64,000 bases of DNA from NCBI GenBank assembly GCA_033980235.1, contig CM067075.1, positions 29,877,385 to 29,941,384 on the forward strand. The letters are read 5' to 3'. The stretch is from Diadema setosum (lineage: Eukaryota; Echinodermata; Echinoidea; Diadematoida; Diadematidae). This document shows, piece by piece, positions 22,782-33,338 of the stretch. Under the pieces are notes generated by a model. That model worked only from the letters and a program-made list of their open reading frames with translations. It was not told where the DNA came from and did no database searches. The position numbers and the translations under genes were made by a program. Numbering within the stretch: position 1 is the stretch's first letter; each line of letters starts with the position of its first letter.

Positions 22782-22995
22782 GGAAGTTGGGATTGCCAAA
22801 GTAATAAAATGCAATGTTGAATGTAATGTTGAATAGCACAAAATTATGTATGTATATAGATACCCAATGAAAATTTTACATATCCTTCATCTGGTACAAA
22901 TTATTCCTTTAATAGTGAGATATTTCCTTACATCCTGTTTGTTATTTCGTTTCTAGTTTGCATTCAATATATTCTATGTTATCACACCTCTACAG

Positions 22996-23109
22996 ATATT
23001 GATGAGTGTGACAGCAATCCGTGTCAGAACGGAGGAACGTGTCAGGACGCAGTCAACATGTACTCTTGCCTTTGTTCACCGGGCTATAACGGGTCTAACT
23101 GCCAGACAG
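22996..23109 (+). CDS. Calcium-binding EGF exon 3
   Basis: 114-bp phase 1-1 exon with a complete module: [20 protein letters not shown] and GYNGSNC. The acceptor TCTACAG and donor G/GTGTGC are usable. It is very similar to exons 2 and 4 over both codons and flanks, indicating recent tandem exon duplication within a span of about 900 bp. Confidence 0.85.
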
Positions 23110-23424
23110 GTGTGCTATAGGGTGTACATAAAATCGCACAGTTTAATATGCCAATGCTATTTTAGCAGTAAAAACGAAGATAATAAGGAAAGATAAATCA
23201 AGTTTGAAGTTTTGAACATGTTTGTTTTCTTTATAATTAATTGTTTATGAACATTCAATCTACTGCATGTGTATGGATTTATACCATTAGAATTAGGAAG
23301 TCTTTACACGTCCCATTTTCAAACATACCCTCAACCCCGCCTGTTTTTGCATCTTTTTCTATCCTGTCACTTTTTCTAGCCTTTATTTCAATCTATTTTA
23401 TTTAATTATTCCTTTACTGTACAG

Positions 23425-23538
23425 ATATTGATGAGTGTGCCAGCAATCCGTGTCTGAACGGAGAAACGTGCCAGGACGCAGTCAATATGTTTTCATGTCT
23501 GTGCTTACCGGGGTATAACGGGTCGACCTACCAGACGG
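23425..23538 (+). CDS. Calcium-binding EGF exon 4, sixth cysteine lost
   Basis: 114-bp phase 1-1 exon with canonical acceptor (TGTACAG) and donor (G/GTGAGT). It starts [10 protein letters not shown], has NGETC where siblings have NGGTC, FSCLC, and ends GYNGSTYQT. The last EGF cysteine, TGC in the sibling exons, is TAC (Tyr) here, leaving the fifth cysteine without its usual disulfide partner. Frame and splice sites are intact, so the module would still be translated, probably misfolded or with a free thiol. Confidence 0.8.
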
Positions 23539-24192
23539 GTGAGTTGGGAATTGCAATCTTGTTATTATAAAAAAAAAAAAACACACACACACACAAACTT
23601 TGTTCAACTGGTATTTAATCGTATTTAACATACACTTATATATTTTTGTTTGATATGGTATTTGTTTTATTTGGTGTATTCGACGATTCACTCATTTATT
23701 AAGTGGCTTTTTATGTTTGTGGTTTACTTGTTCAAACGTGGAATATGGAACAATAAAAACAAACAAGCAAACAATACTCATGAGGGGTTTACTGTCTGCA
23801 TTCACAAATGTTCATGTGTATGTTTAATGTCTGTGTGTTCGCTGTTTTCACCATGAATTATTGCCCTGATGGATTAACAGGTAGGCTTTGAACCCCAAAA
23901 ATACAAAAATGGGAATTTAATGAAGGTTCTCAAATCAAAATGTAAAATTCTAGAAATCTTTTGCCCAAGAAAGTTAGTTCCTGTGTAATTATCTTCCTCT
24001 ATATCTAATGCATTATGTTGCTTTATGATGTGCATAGTAGTGCCATTGTTTAGTTGCGTTCAATTATCTGTGTACCCTTCACTTTTGGTTTCATATTTTT
24101 TTTTATTTTCTTCTGTTTTTGTTTTCTATGGCCGGGTCTTTACCATGTAGGCTATATAGTACTTACATATGAAGTGATATGGGCCTACCTCC

Positions 24193-24234
<42 letters not shown>

Positions 24235-24385
24235 ATAACAATGTCGAATAAAATAATGATAATTTGCTATCAATAACACAAATATGGGTCGCAATGTTGA
24301 TATATTATAAGGGACCATTTTGATCAGTCTCGATTTTTCTCTCATAGCACTTTTTCGCCATTAATATTCGTATCACATTCTGCAG
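23539..24385 (+). other. Intron with (GT)n tract
   Basis: Adenine and CA runs follow the donor at about 23570-23597. A GT microsatellite lies at about 24197-24231. The acceptor CATTCTGCAG ends at 24385. No further exon was seen. Confidence 0.6.
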
Positions 24386-24550
24386 CCTGTCCAGTTATCC
24401 ATACGCCTGATGTAGGCGGTTCAAGGGCCTACACGTTTGGTGGATGGAACATATCACGCAGTATGACGTCAGTCGACCTGGAGGTTAGTGCGAATAAAGA
24501 TGCCCACGTCGGTTTGTTCAGTAGTAATGGAGGAGTGATGTATGAATTTG
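24386..24550 (+). CDS. FAMeT-like domain, N-terminal half exon
   Basis: 165-bp phase 1-1 exon directly after the EGF exons. It encodes CPVIHTPDVGG, then YTFGGWN, VDLEVSANKDAHVGLFSS and GVMYEF. The pattern of a strand with alternating hydrophobics, then KDAHVGL, is the usual start of the Methyltransf_FA domain, and the exon ends just before the GG motif that opens the next exon. Acceptor TTCTGCAG and donor G/GTAAGT are canonical. No counterpart was found upstream of the copy-1 terminal exon. Confidence 0.8.
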
Positions 24551-25328
24551 GTAAGTGGTAATGTCATTACTTCTCCTTTCTTGTTATAATAAGTTATTGT
24601 CTCCATCCTACAGTTGTCCTACTTATACAATAATTGATCGCACCGCTCTTCTTTCCTTTCGAACTCACACAGATAAACACAGGCACACACACATACACAC
24701 ACACACCCACACACACATACACACAAATGATAAACTATATCACACATATCTATACATGCACGTATTTCAATACCTGTAACACTAATCTTTTTTCTTTATT
24801 CGCCTTATTTTCAATACCTCCAAAAAATAACCCGAAATCCTAATTATCCACTGAATCTGCGACAAACACAGTTGTAGCTACATACTACAACGGATGGACA
24901 TTGATTTATATAATTATTCAAGGCCAAGCGATTAGATGATTTGGATATTAAGATCTTTCTTTTTCACTAAATTATAAGTTACATGAGAATCTACTTTGAA
25001 AACCTATTCCACTGTACAGGTGCGGTTTTTTTTTTCTTCCTAAGAAACATATCCAAAGTGGCAGCATTAGCTTATCTAAAAGATCAAATTTAAATTCAAA
25101 ATACAGTAGCTAATGTACATGCGAGAGAAGGTTCTTTGGTTAACTATTCAAATGAATCCAGGTCGTATATCAGTTCGGATTATTTTTTTATTATTATTAT
25201 TACTGGAAGAACAAGTGAATAGCCAAAAATTAAACTTCCAAGACAATGACGTCATTGAAAAAAAATCAACAAAACCGCCAAAAGAATTGGATCAGAGACA
25301 TATTTCAAATATATTATCTTCTTCGTAG
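24551..25328 (+). other. Intron with (CA)n tract
   Basis: CA-rich tract at 24666-24725; otherwise AT-rich. It ends in the acceptor TATCTTCTTCGTAG at 25315-25328. Confidence 0.7.
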
Positions 25329-25627
25329 TACTCGGGGGAGGTGTCAGAGGACGATACAATGTTGCCGCAGCGATGCGGCGATGTGTGTTTCCGCTTTCCT
25401 TGTGCGGCAATTACCAATTCGCCGCTGATGACTTGTCGCTCTCTGGAATACCTCACTACGACCGCTTCTGGTTCAGTTTCGCTTGTGGAGTCATCAGGTT
25501 TGGCCACTACGGAGAAGAAACACCTATCCTGGAAATGACTGACCCGAACCCTGTATCGGTCGACTCCATTGGCATATTTACTGGCTACGGATCGGATGGT
25601 TACTGGAAACTCCACGGATTCTGTTGA
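25329..25627 (+). CDS. FAMeT-like domain, C-terminal half and stop, copy 2
   Basis: 299-bp phase-1 terminal exon. It completes the domain begun at 24386: VLGGGVRGR, AMRRC, FWFSFACGVIRFG, GEETPILEM, VDSIGIFTGYGSDGYWK and HGFC, then TGA. It is matched codon for codon in length by 2761-3059; differences cluster in the first third, while the stretch from GHYGEE to VSVD is almost identical even at silent positions. The start is fixed by the acceptor TTCGTAG and by joining GAATTTG from the previous exon to give the YEFVLGG reading. The domain's biochemical role in animal extracellular proteins is unknown. Confidence 0.85.
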
Positions 25628-26660
25628 ATCGAAATTGATCTATTACCTATTCGTTTCCCACAAGAATAATTTAGTTCTGACTAGAATAATTCAGTTCTGA
25701 CTTTCGCTGGACAGGAGAACTGTCGTAACATTTGTCGTAAAGCGTAATTACATTTGTAACTTTTTTTCAATTGACGGAGGTTTTTCTTTATGGGGAAGGA
25801 GGTCGGAAATGTCATTTTATTTTAAATATTATTTGTATATTCAGCTGACAACCACATTTTTCGTTCTGGCTCACATTTTGGATTTTGGAGCTCATGTCGT
25901 ATTGGCATTGGTATTCAATATTCCTTATGCATGTCCATATTATATAATACACAAGTGAATGCCATGCATAAGGCATTAGGACTAAAAGTAAGTAAAGGAA
26001 ACCAAGAATAGAAAGAAAATAGCATGTACATAATATTACCGGACAGCACCACCGCATCCCTGAAATCTCATCCTGAAAAAGGACTAGATATATTCTTATC
26101 CCAATGTGTTACAGAATGAATGGGATAAATTTCAAAAGTCAAAGTACATGTACAAATAAACGAAGATGTTGTTTCGTATGCCTTGTGCAGTTTTCAGCTT
26201 ATTGAGACCATGGCAGCAATGTAAGCGAAGGCAATTCTAAGTATCCTGACGGTCGTGTAGAATGTATCTCACAAGAAAAAGTAAATGTACTACACTGCAC
26301 TGAATTCTAATGTTTTATCTTCTCATCTTTAGTTTGCATCCATGCAGTCGGTTCAACCCCCTGGAAAATATCGTCTTTGCCTTTCATGATGTGATCGAAA
26401 CTGAAATTGTCATTGCTTTGGATTATTATTGAATTTGACCTTGAAATTAACAGCCGAGTCGGTTCAAAGGACCATCACAATGCAATGTGTATCTGTTCAG
26501 ATAGACATTCTGAATACTTCAGTTTTATGTTTGTACGCACCATACCTTGCCTCACGATAGCAAGACGGGTGTCACAAGACAAAATCTCAGAAGCTTTCAG
26601 TTATCATAGACATTGATGGACGGAAAATGTTTGAGGATAGAGTCTATGAGAAGCTTAGGT
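25628..26660 (+). other. 3' untranslated / flanking region, duplicated counterpart of 3060-3600 and 7110-7260
   Basis: Blocks such as TTCAGTTCTGACTTTCGCTG, TGACGGAGGTTTTTC, AATGCCATGCATAAGGC and ATCCCAATGTGTTA are in the same order as after copy 1. A duplicated CAGTTCTGACT block near 25672-25700 is specific to this copy. AATAAA at 26155-26160 is a possible polyadenylation signal. Confidence 0.6.
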
Positions 26661-27887
26661 ATGGAATGTATTGATTGAAACTTATCTTGCTGTTGTACGC
26701 TGGTCAATGCTGGTACACCGTGTTTCCTCTCTTGTAAAATAAAACAATTCCTGAATTTTTAATGGGATGAGAAATCCCACTCTTATCATTAAATGTAACG
26801 GAGTGGGATTTGTTTGTACTCTGTGTGCCGTGAGTACCGAATGGCACAGAACATACAATGGCATCGTATACACAATCTCAAAAGACCCTGGAACAGAAAG
26901 GGTTAAAATCCAGGATGCACACATTGCAAGAGATCTCATCGAGGTCTTAACCCTAATAAGACCGGGCTCATTTTTTGTTTTGCGTTTTGTTTTGTTTTGT
27001 TTTGTTTTGTTTGTTTGTTTGTTTGTGTGTTTTTGTTTGTTTGTTTGCTTGTTGTTGTTGTTGTTGTTTTTTTTTTTTTTTGCTATGCTAAAACTGAGGG
27101 ACCCCGGCAATCAGTGGTGCGATCACGATGAAATTAGGCATGCGTGACACCCACGTCAAAATCTACAAGATTGTGTCTTCAGATTTTTTGAAATTATCAA
27201 TTTTTAATTTTAATCAATTGATTATCCACACGTACGTAAAACAGCTGATTTGTTTATGTCTGACGTCTGTGCGTTTGTGTGCGTATTTGTTATGTTCTGC
27301 TTCCCGAGGAATATGTCTAATCATCTTGTTTGATTATCACTATAATTTACTACTCACGAGGGGACTGCATTCTGCACTCTTGGTTTTTAGCAGTCCCCTC
27401 GATTTCCGACTTTTTCTTTGTTACGATTCAGTTTGTCCAGGCATTTCTTCATCGAAAGTATGTTTTGTCTAATTGTGAACAAAATGACGTGCATTTAAAT
27501 CTCATTTGAATATGCAAAAGTTACTTTGTACTTTACTTTGTTTATATGCAATTGTCATATTGTATACTATCGTAGGAAATGGAATGAAATGCAAATAAGG
27601 CCCAAGATCTTATTTAAGCCTTATTAAAAGCATCGAGAGTCTACTTTGGGGTTTTATATCTTGTTTTTTTTTTTTTTTACATATTCAACAATTGTATATC
27701 ATAACTAGGGATGCTACCTGCCAAGTTTGGTGAACATCCATCATGAGGTTTTCAAGAAGAAGATGAAAATGTATAATTTAGGCCCCAATTTGGACCTCCC
27801 CACCCCTCCCCCCCCCCCCCCCCCAAGGGGGCACCCCTGGATCTGCCATGAACAAACTTGGAACTACAGTCATTAATGTACTAACTC
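26661..27887. other. Intergenic repeats, no gene
   Basis: Holds an 11-bp hairpin AAATCCCACTC/GAGTGGGATTT (26771-26811), an AACCCTAATAAGACCGGGCT terminus at about 26948 like the one at 33776, a TTTTG/TTTG/TTG-rich run (26975-27080), a 12-bp inverted repeat CGAGGGGACTGC (27357-27401), a CTAGGGATGCTACCTG repeat block at about 27705-27780 related to 29650, and a C-run at 27809-27824. Open frames here are repeat-derived. Confidence 0.5.
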
Positions 27888-29357
27888 ATAATATTAGATG
27901 GCTTAGACAGTTTCTGGTATGTGATTGGTCGAGAGCTCGTCACATGATACTGTTTGCGAAGATCGCAAATGTTATATTTTCCTAGTAGCTCGTTATATTT
28001 GACCAACTGGTCAAATGAATATATTTTTTCCATGTGTGTCGCCCTCTTACGGTTGAAATACGAACAATATTACACCAATAAGGGTGTGGGACCACGTCAG
28101 TAACTGGGACGAGCAAACGATTACTATTGATAACTGCAGTCTGGATCGATATAATCTGTTCCCACCCCCACGATACGTGAGAGAGTACTGTGACGGCACG
28201 GCGCGGCGCGGAGTAGCGCCATGCGCTAGGCCTGCCTAGCGCCTGGGTGGAATTCGGGAAGCTAAACGTTACAGTTTAATAACGTAGGTACCGTACCCAA
28301 TGTAGGCCTACCGTTTACGTATGCACGCATCATTCGGCCCGCGAAGTTTGGATTCACACTTCAAAATGGAACCCCGTTTTGTCTATAATAAACGACGACG
28401 AGCTCGATAAGATTTTGGAGGATAAGGATTCTAACTCCACTAACTAGTTAAACATGTCCTAAAACAAGCGAGTTAATAGTCCAGAGACATTTTGTTCAGT
28501 TCAATTCTTAGAACGAGGGCAATTCATTCATCTTCATTGTACACTGACGTAACTTAGACTAACTGTTAGATCTAACGTAACATCGAACAAGTGGAGGACT
28601 ACGACACCGAGCAGACTGGTTTGCAAATACTGTGTTTGTGAATGTTTTCTACAATGTTCATCTCTGCAACAGAGAAAAAAGAAGAAATTTTGAAACTGCT
28701 GCAGATTCCTCATGACAGAAGGTACTTGTCGGTCTAAATTGTTAGTGTTTTCTATACCTTACCTGGCACAAGACAAATTGACTAACGTTAAAAATCACAG
28801 AGTAGAAAAAGGTGATGCACTGGGGAGCCAATTTGGACGCATGTGATGTAGAAACTAGACCTAATAGACACTAGACTTTCGTAACGTTAGACCGTGTGGA
28901 TTCTAGATCTAGTTAACCATTAGGCCTAACATTAGAAACTTGATCTAGTTACTAGTATCTAGGCCTAGGTTTGTACCTGTACTACGAAACAAATGTCAAA
29001 TGATGAAAATTGCCCAGTAGGCCATAAAGTTAGGCCTAAGAGTAAAGTTAGAATTGTTTTGTGAGTAGACCCTAGAACCTCTGCTGATCTTTTGGACCTG
29101 AGCCTAATTTAACTGTAAGTTATAGCGTCGTTACTGGACTTGAGCATAACGTTAGTAGGGCCTACTGTAGGGCCTACATGTAGGACATGAGCCTAACTAC
29201 ACAGTTTTGTCCAGTCGCCGCTGTACAAAATCATGACTACAGCGCGCACACAGCGTCTGGTCGGGCTACTAGTAACATGAGCGTATAAACGGTTATGCGT
29301 CGTTAGTGTAGGCTCTTCTGTAAAGCGTAAATCAAGGGCAAGGCTATCTAATATAAC
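27888..29357. mobile_element. Possible DNA element with short inverted ends
   Basis: TATTAGATGGCTTA near 27892 is inverted near 29345-29357 as AGGCTATCTAATATA. The enclosed 1.4 kb is rich in TAGGCCTA and TAACGTTAG words and has a GC-rich patch at 28190-28250. No protein was recognised. The inverted pair is short, so this could be coincidence or sequence of another origin. Confidence 0.3.
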
Positions 29358-29360
29358 AGA

Positions 29361-29520
29361 TATCGACTGGTAGGGGGTGGAATGTCACAATCTTTGGAAC
29401 GCCAGGGAGTTATATTTTCCCTCAGCGGTGCGCGCTTCGGAAAAATATATTCCCTTGGGAAAATATAACTCCCTGGCGGTCCAAAGAATGTTATATTCCA
29501 CCCCATACCAGTCAATATCT
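29361..29520. mobile_element. Palindromic MITE, about 160 bp
   Basis: AGATATCGACTGGTAGGGGG and GGAGTTATATTTTCC on the left are mirrored by GGAAAATATAACTCC and CCATACCAGTCAATATCT on the right, with a short GC-rich loop. It has no coding capacity. Confidence 0.75.
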
Positions 29521-29559
29521 GTATAGTAGCTCTATCACTTCTGGTTCTAGAGAAGAAGA

Positions 29560-29786
29560 TTTTTTAAAGATTCCTTAATGGGGGGGGGGGGTGTTCAGGG
29601 CCCCCTGGGTGGGGCATGGTGCCCATTTTCACAAATTGAGATCTTAACCCCCTAGGGATGCTACCTGGCAAGTTTGGTGAAAATCGGTCTTGGGGGTTTT
29701 GAAGAAGAAGATGAAAATGTAAAAAAATTACGCACGACGGACGACGGACGACGGACGACGGACCCCGGACGAAAAGCGATCGCAAT

Positions 29787-29822
<36 letters not shown>
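29560..29822 (+). repeat. Marine-invertebrate interspersed repeat ending in a hairpin
   Basis: Contains TAGGGATGCTACCTGGCAAG, GAAGAAGAAGATGAAAATG, four tandem ACGGACG units, then AGCGATCGCAATAGCTCAC and the hairpin TGAGCCTTCGGCTCA followed by GGTGAGCTAAAA. The hairpin followed by CTAA resembles the 3' end of Helitron-type elements; this is inference. Partial relatives occur at 27705, 30020 and 63010. Confidence 0.65.
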
Positions 29823-30017
29823 TGTCCAAATGTCATTTCATGGCCTTCTCGCGTGATAGAATTATAGCGCGAAGCGCCGAGGGTGGGTGGGGGGGGGGGG
29901 GTTCCCCCCCCCCCGGCCCTATAGGTTAAAGCAAGATCTTCATTATACACTGTGTATCTTACTTGCAACAAGTACTATTTTACTTTCTCACAAGGGGCCT
30001 ATTCATGTTCATTCAAG
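29823..30017. other. G/C homopolymer palindrome and spacer
   Basis: A G-run of more than ten bases followed by TT and a C-run (about 29889-29914) forms a homopolymer inverted repeat. Nothing else was recognised. Confidence 0.5.
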
Positions 30018-30064
30018 AGCGATCGCAATAGCTGACTTGAGCCTTCGGCTCAGGTGAGCTAAAA
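30018..30064 (+). repeat. Second copy of hairpin terminus
   Basis: AGCGATCGCAATAGCTGAC followed by TGAGCCTTCGGCTCAGGTGA and GCTAAAA repeats the last 45 bp of the unit ending at 29822. Only the terminus is present. Confidence 0.75.
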
Positions 30065-31155
30065 GCAGACGCCTACAAATCTTTCCAGGAATGATGCAAA
30101 ATAAATTACATGTTTTATTTAAAGGGCTTATAGTCCTTTCCTACGTTGCTGTTTTGCTGTTTTGTGTACGATCATCTATTGGATACTTACTCAATAAACT
30201 GTATGATATAGGATTAGACAGATGTAGATGGCGTGCATTTTCATATTTCGCTGGTATTTGTGAATGAATGCATCCCAAAACAAAAGCCCAAAACACACAC
30301 ACACACACACAACATATTGAAGATGAGAAGACGGCGGATAACAGGGTAAAGGTCGCACATTGTATAATTCACCAATAGTGTTTATATGAAAATAATACGT
30401 TGGCTAAATGGTTAATATTCTGTCTGAAGTTTGGTTTCTTATACATGGACGAAAGGTCCAGTACAGACGGCTTTATAAAGAGCCACTCGAATTGCTGTGG
30501 AATGCACGACACAACTGATACCGCATAACCGTGATCACAGCGCATGCCTAATATCCATCATATAATCTTGTGTAGCCCTCTATTCATCGAAAGCAAAAGT
30601 AAAGATCAAGTCATTTGAACAGATGGTAACAATCACTACAGACAAACACAAAATCTCAAAGAAGCTAAGTTTCCATTCATTTTCCCTTTTATTCGTAAAC
30701 GCATGTACAAACATATATGTGGCAATAAAACGATATTTTGTTGACAACTTTCAGTCTCAAAATTGGATTTATCTACACACTTTAATATTCTACATTTATG
30801 GAATTGTTAATTGAATTACTTTACACATTCTTTCTTCGAATCATGTATACTTATTGTAATCTGTATATTGATATTTACTGTCATATTACTGAAACAATTT
30901 TGATTTATGTAAAATATGTTGGAAAGCAAATAAATCAAAGAAACAAACAAAAAAAAGAAGATGAAACGTATGTAAAATGGATTGATTATAGAAACAACTA
31001 TGGAAGAATGAAATATGTAAAATACAAATACAAATATTGGGCAATAATCAAGATTAGAAAGTCCGTAATACTAATAAAAAGCTGGAAGGAAACGCTTCGT
31101 CACTTCATACTACGTGTATCTTGACTGTTGTAAAAAAAAATAAAAATAAATAAAA

Positions 31156-31206
<51 letters not shown>

Positions 31207-31367
31207 CATAATATAATATATATATATATATATATATATAATTTTGAATAAAACAATACTTAATCAGTGTTAAGTTATCCGTTGTTCTCATGCAATCTGT
31301 AGTTGGATTAGATTGAAAGTGAATGGTTCACTTTTTTCATGAAACGATCTATATAGTAATGACCTTG
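30065..31367. other. No gene; AT-rich with (TA)n tract
   Basis: A frame at 30798-31124 is simply AT-rich, without a domain. (TA)n tracts occupy about 31158-31201 and 31214-31241. A CA tract lies at 30294-30311. Confidence 0.5.
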
Positions 31368-33212
31368 CCTATAGACCGATTCAAGCAACTGTTCATGGAA
31401 GTGCGCCCTCTTAAGGCGACGCCATAACTGGGGGCCAAACAGGCCGGGTCGGCAAGCGCCCTGCGTGCGTGGCAAGGTTGCCAGCGGAAGCCAGTGCTTT
31501 TACCACCCGGCGCCAGCCGGCCAGCTAGCTATCTCTGGCGCTGGCAGCGATCGACGCATCTGGATTTGTGACAACTATAGAGTCTACTTTTTTTTTTCTT
31601 TAGCTAATTAATAAAATTAAACAACTTATACCGACTATGAGCGAATGGGTAGATGGCGTATATGGCTGTAGCCAAAACTTGAACTTCAAGGTAAATATCG
31701 GTACGATCCGTGAATGTTTGTGGACTCTATTTCTTTGGCGATGACTTGGGTACTCGCGTGTAAGCCCCGTATATTTACATTTGTGTAAGAGAATAAAACC
31801 GCTGGGGAGAATTAGTGCTAGGCACAGGCAGACGTCTTGCTAATAAGTCTATAGGCTGTTGACAAGTTAACTGATATAATTAAATACAAATAATGAATAA
31901 GAATCTTGAGCTAGATATGGCGCAATGCAAGCTATCAGTTAACGTAACCTTTTTAGGGCAGGCTTTTGCCTTTACTCGGGAGTGTCGGGCCAGCAGGGTA
32001 AAATCCGTCTAACATTAGATCTTGTCTAGAAATCTAGGCAAGAGTCCAGACTAGATCTAGACCTATTGACTTCTAGAGCCCTACATCCTATATCATTTTC
32101 GGTTGTCGCACCAGGCAAGCCTAATTGTAAGTAAACCAAAAAGAATACAAATCTAGGCGTTTCTAAGCCGTATAAACTTAATTTACGTTGCCTGATGTCA
32201 ACAACCAAAACTACTCTGTACTATTTTAAGTCTAAGTAACCTTGCGTAACATCACGCTAAACGCCTATTATGATCTACAAAAGTGATTTTCAAATCATAC
32301 TTTGTTAATTATGATTATGAAACGGATGTTTGCCACCATCCATGGTTTAATATTTAATAAGTATCACTTTATCAAAAGTCAAATTCAGAGTTCCAGGCCA
32401 AAATTGAAGAGGCCCGTGGTCAACTCAGTGCTGAACATTGAAGAAGTGAAAACAATGGTAAGAATTTAACGCATCTTGAAACATTTTATTTAGCTGTAGT
32501 GTATGCTGTAAAATATGTTTGTCATAATAATAAAGTCTAGCGAGGAAGTGTAAACTTTGGCAAGTAGGACACCAAGGATAAAAAAAAAAAAAATCAGTGA
32601 ATTATCAAATTCTTTGATCTAAACTTGTCTTCTAAGATGAACAACATACCTGTATTTTCCGAATATGCAGTGATAACCTAATTGAATAGAGAATCTAGTA
32701 GACAATCTATTTTTTTTTTCGAAATCTGTGCATTTTCATACTGTTGTATTTCACTTAATTGTCTTTAATGTTGCCTTATTTTATCATGCGTCAGCGGTGT
32801 CTGAATTTCACACACTGCCGTGAAGCTTCCATTTCCATTTTTTCCTGTTATTTGTGCACCCAACAACTGCACAATGTGTTTTCCTGATCCTTCCTTTGAA
32901 GCTTTCAAAGTAGATCAATATGTCTGAATCACTCAATTTGTCCAAAAGAAAGGCATTAAAAGCCGCTGAATTACTTTTCAACAGTGAGTGAACAATCACA
33001 ATATTAGCGCGGCGCCGGCGGTCGCTGGCCGCGGCGCAGCGGCCGCGCCCGGCTAACTATGCGCGATGGGTACGCTAGGCTGCTGAGCTGCAAGTGCAAC
33101 TCGCTGGGTAGCTAGCTCGCTGGAAGCCCCCGTTGGCCCCCAGTTATGGCGACCGTTATAGCGCCGCTAGCGGCGGTAGGTGAATAGGCCATCGAAATTG
33201 AAACGGTCTATA
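31368..33212. mobile_element. DNA transposon remnant with THAP relic
   Basis: Ends are inverted: CTATAGACCGATTC then CGCCATAACTGGGGGCCAA on the left; TTGGCCCCCAGTTATGGCG then GAAACGGTCTATAG on the right. GC-rich subterminal blocks (31430-31560, 33005-33180) enclose an AT-rich centre of about 1.4 kb. A THAP zinc-finger start survives on the minus strand near 32900, as expected for P-like or other THAP-bearing transposases. No intact transposase remains and no target duplication was identified. Confidence 0.65.
32808..32999 (-). pseudogene. Degenerate THAP-domain fragment
   Basis: The minus-strand translation ends KTHCAVVGCTNNRKKWK..., the characteristic C-x4-C opening of the THAP C2CH DNA-binding finger, followed by GSV and a stop. 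Shifting one base restores CEIQTPLTH, a plausible continuation, so there is a frameshift. The downstream Cys/His pair and AVPTIF-type end of the finger were not found. Upstream residues (MIVHSLLKSN...) have no recognised domain. It lies inside an inverted-repeat element, so it is most likely a transposase relic and not a host gene. Confidence 0.55.
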
Positions 33213-33298
33213 GTATCCAGGTAATCGGCTGGATTGCTACTCGTTCACGAAAGTTTGTCACATCATATCAAATGTGTACACCATTACACACACACGCG

Positions 33299-33337
<39 letters not shown>
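33213..33337. repeat. (CA)n microsatellite
   Basis: CA dinucleotide run at about 33286-33336, immediately before the first 240-bp satellite unit. Confidence 0.9.

Positions 33338-33338
<1 letters not shown>

Larger units (their letters stand above)
16625..25627 (+). other. Gene model: EGF(Ca)-repeat / FAMeT-domain protein, copy 2
   Basis: Six exons are visible: EGF at 16625-16741, 22668-22781, 22996-23109, 23425-23538, then FAMeT halves at 24386-24550 and 25329-25627. All junctions are phase 1, so EGF modules can be shuffled or skipped without shifting frame. EGF modules carry the DIDEC calcium-binding signature. A signal peptide exon is expected but not found, so the start is unknown. A secreted or cell-surface protein is inferred, resembling the fibropellin style of EGF arrays. 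Two exons carry damaging changes (see 22668 and 23425). A polyadenylation signal AATAAA occurs at 26155-26160. Confidence 0.75.

Noticed and set aside
26682..27147. Overlapping open frames of 126 to 142 codons on both strands
   Set aside because: They are driven by a TTTTG/TTTG/TTG run and a repeat-element terminus; no domain.
30798..31124. 108-residue open frame rich in Tyr, Ile and Lys
   Set aside because: AT-rich composition explains the open frame; no domain or homologue recognised and it leads into a TA tract.
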